A stretch of 6,722 bases of DNA from Actinomycetes bacterium (GTDB lineage Bacteria > Actinomycetota > Acidimicrobiia > Acidimicrobiales > Palsa-688): positions 1-6,722 of the forward strand of contig JAJZYO010000112.1 of assembly GCA_021798075.1 (NCBI GenBank), written 5' to 3'. The position numbers and the translations under genes are program-made. Below are positions 6,401 through 6,722 of this stretch, piece after piece (positions within the stretch are counted from its first letter, which is position 1; every line of letters starts with the position of its first letter). Under the pieces are notes generated by a model. The model worked only from the letters and a program-made list of their open reading frames with translations, was not told the DNA's origin and ran no database searches.

Positions 6401-6722
6401 GGTTCTCCAGCCCCGAGTGCTCGCCGGACACAACGACGCTCGGGTCGTAATTGCTGAGCCCGTTTGCCGCCGCGAACGCCTGGTCCAACCCGATCTCCTG
6501 CTCGATGGATGGGCCGGGTGAAGGGGCAGCCGCGGGGAGCCAGCTGCCCGCTGTCGAGGCGCAGTCGATCCCTGGGTCCGTGGCTGTCGGGAAGGTGTCC
6601 GCCGAGCCCGGTGGGCCCGCGGGTGCCTGGGAGCCGGTGTCGACGTAGGCGTAGGTGGTTGACAGCGTGGCACCGTCCTGCTCGGGCACCTGAGCGATCA
6701 GGCCGTAGCTGGAAGAACCGGG
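3495..6722 (-). CDS. Large secreted/surface protein: Agd3-like deacetylase region + 5 putative-Ig modules + Thr/Pro linker + 2 Lys-rich Ig modules (5'-partial)
   Basis: The frame is open to the right edge (1075 codons visible). The first in-frame start, GTG at 6689, lies inside what looks like a continuing domain, so the N-terminus, with any signal peptide, is missing. Numbering from that GTG, residues about 60-335 resemble Agd3/CE18-type polysaccharide deacetylases: VVVSGEHSGLENP (H91), GIKVFGSDASR, APRYPSNIYYN, ELNEYNTLYV, then LGHVLAGDPRVGFAHQSNL (H211) and a helix ending in QYNTWY. The two His motifs may be metal-site elements, and the acidic first motif of such enzymes would lie beyond the edge. 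Residues 340-787 are five putative-Ig (He_PIG-like) modules with the recurring core LPAGLTFTDNGDGTATLAGTP. Residues 791-858 are a Thr/Pro linker. Residues 887-1063 are two more modules, very lysine-rich. There is no LPXTG motif or C-terminal membrane helix. It probably acts outside the cell on a glycan. Coding and the Ig array are secure; the deacetylase call is moderate. Confidence 0.85.
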   Translation of the reverse strand, partial: PGSSSYGLIAQVPEQDGATLSTTYAYVDTGSQAPAGPPGSADTFPTATDPGIDCASTAGSWLPAAAPSPGPSIEQEIGLDQAFAAANGLSNYDPSVVVSGEHSGLENPNSAAAFAATGIKVFGSDASRQPGPYTIGGAIAAPRYPSNIYYNASNWPEELNEYNTLYVQYGVPIGNGELGHCVGTSTTACLSAPASEADVLASESSIMLGHVLAGDPRVGFAHQSNLTGPATENGADYGYTILDLISNMQGQYNTWYQANSPLVHMTDATDAETLAEQAAWATSQTGTGVTATETNGTVTVTNTGAPVAVPITAPLGTTEHGAPFGTSYGGQVSAWVTLGTGDSVVLSLHVAPVILSAAAAVSNVGTFFTFDVVTTGEPAPAITESGALPAGLTFTDKGNGTAIIAGTAPIGSGGSYPLVITATSTSGSITQGFTLTSSEAPTITSPRATTFTTTVAGTYNITTTGYPVTLTLTDTAATLPSGLSFTDNGNGTGTIAGAPATGSEGTYPVGISATNPLDNSTATLGLTITVDPAAAPVFTSLPVADFTLGQMGGVAVVASGHPTPAITESAALPAGLTFTDNGGGTALLSGAPTGPVGTYPLTLSASNGIYPDATVNWSVVVGQAPTFTSAGSVSAIAGTPFHFEVTTGGYPAVSFAQSGLPSDIVLQDNGDATATISGTPSSDDVGTHDITITATNSYGSVQQLFTLDVNAGTVPAFTSPTMATFHKGAPGSFTVEATGTPNPSLSLTGTLPAGLTFTDNGDGTATLAGTPAAAGSFRTVVTASNTAGQAVEDLTVTVSGTEETTTTTTTVPVTTTSTTTVPTTTTPTSTTVPTTTTVPQTTTATIAPTTTTAPATTTAPVPLVPPVTWAPRTPAATAPNSVISPGPRTTGPATAALESPSFTGPKTVKGTVGKRFSFQVKTIGQPAPTLVHSKLAAGLHWSSAHKGWATISGVPAPSWAGVQTVRVVAKSSAGEAVVVITMTLQRPAGIAKTKLPASHAGKKFKFVVQSYGYPVPFLKTNGKLPKGLTFTRLGKGKAMIAGTPAKGWRGKCNFDVTASNSLGKMTHHYVIMLRP
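3501..4031 (-). repeat. Two C-terminal lysine-rich putative-Ig modules
   Basis: Modules at 3774-4031 and 3501-3755 keep the same fold signature (QPAPTLVHSKLAAGLHWS with a GVPAPSW turn; YPVPFLKTNGKLPKGLTFT with a GTPAKGW turn) but differ sharply in charge. About 20 Lys and 6 Arg stand against three acidic residues, a strongly positive end. They finish the protein with no sorting signal, so they could hold it to an anionic wall polymer or glycan by charge. Confidence 0.75.
4116..4319 (-). repeat. Thr/Pro-rich low-complexity linker
   Basis: Residues 791-858 are almost entirely Thr, Pro, Val and Ala, starting EETTTTTTTVPVTTT and repeating VPTTTT-like units. This is a flexible, probably extended and possibly O-glycosylated spacer between the neutral/acidic Ig modules and the basic C-terminal pair. 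Its DNA holds internal direct repeats, described separately. Confidence 0.85.
4213..4268. repeat. 23-bp perfect direct repeat in the Thr/Pro linker
   Basis: The same 23 bases occur at 4213-4235 and 4246-4268, 33 bases apart, which is exactly 11 codons and keeps the frame. A degenerate third copy begins at 4171, a further 45 bases away (15 codons). After the second full copy an extra AGT triplet appears relative to the first. This pattern fits replication slippage or unequal exchange changing linker length. Confidence 0.75.
4329..5672 (-). repeat. Five tandem putative-Ig (He_PIG-like) modules
   Basis: Five modules of about 84-91 residues at 5415-5672, 5133-5405, 4860-5120, 4596-4853 and 4329-4580. 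Each opens with APxFTS or a variant (VPAFTS, APTFTS, APVFTS, APTITS, APVILS), has a G-P-A aromatic strand, and then a diagnostic core of the type LPAGLTFTDNGDGT, followed by a GTP/GAP turn and an ITATN or VTASN strand. They are typical stalks or adhesive modules in secreted bacterial proteins. They contain almost no basic residues (two Lys and two Arg in the whole stretch). The fourth copy is the most divergent in its core (GLPSDIVLQDNGDAT). Confidence 0.85.
5685..6512 (-). other. Agd3-like (CE18-type) polysaccharide deacetylase region of the large protein
   Basis: Residues about 60-335 of the visible protein. From memory of actinobacterial relatives, the string of motifs fits: GEHSGL, a GI..(F)GSD.SR turn, PRYP.NI.YN, an EYN..Y helix start, and H.LAGDPR..F.HQSNL. 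Two cysteine residues (C170, C178) bracket a short insertion, GHCVGTSTTACL, and could form a disulfide. Any carbohydrate-binding domain and the first metal-binding Asp of such enzymes would lie to the right of the window. This call is an inference from motif pattern, not from an alignment. Confidence 0.5.

Noticed and set aside
4659..6521. A 620-codon plus-strand open frame antisense to the large surface protein
   Set aside because: Its translation is Arg/Gly-rich without domain structure, it lies wholly opposite a gene with clear repeated modules, and long antisense frames are expected at this GC content.

Overview
The window is high-GC DNA, densely coding, with frequent non-ATG starts (TTG, GTG) and G/C-rich third codon positions. 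Together with a NarL-type two-component pair and a secreted protein built from putative-Ig modules and a Thr/Pro linker, this suggests an actinobacterium. Lineages such as Acidimicrobiia often carry proteins of this style, but the sequence does not settle the taxon. I see no tRNA, rRNA, CRISPR array or insertion sequence.

Left half, plus strand (1-2998): three genes overlap head to tail. They are a polytopic membrane sensor histidine kinase (5' end probably outside the window), a NarL/FixJ-type response regulator with a LuxR-type DNA-binding domain, and a secreted enzyme of the GH114 / endo-alpha-1,4-polygalactosaminidase type. The overlaps (4 or 10 bases, then 13 bases) indicate one transcript with coupled translation, so the enzyme appears to be made together with its presumed regulators.

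Right half, minus strand (6722-3107): a very large secreted or surface protein enters from the right edge with its N-terminus missing. Its visible N-terminal third resembles the catalytic region of Agd3-like (CE18-type) polysaccharide deacetylases. Five putative-Ig modules follow, then a Thr/Pro linker and two strongly lysine-rich putative-Ig modules. About 50 bases downstream is a small 111-residue protein of unknown function with its own good ribosome binding site. It converges on the GH114 gene across a 108-base gap that holds a possible terminator hairpin.

Taken together, the window looks like part of a locus for sensing and remodelling an extracellular amino-sugar polymer. A GH114 hydrolase would cut galactosamine-type chains, and an Agd3-like enzyme would deacetylate them. 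In Aspergillus fumigatus the corresponding pair, Ega3 (GH114) and Agd3 (CE18), belong to the galactosaminogalactan pathway. That pairing is the main point of interest. The deacetylase assignment rests on remembered motif patterns and needs a profile or structure search.
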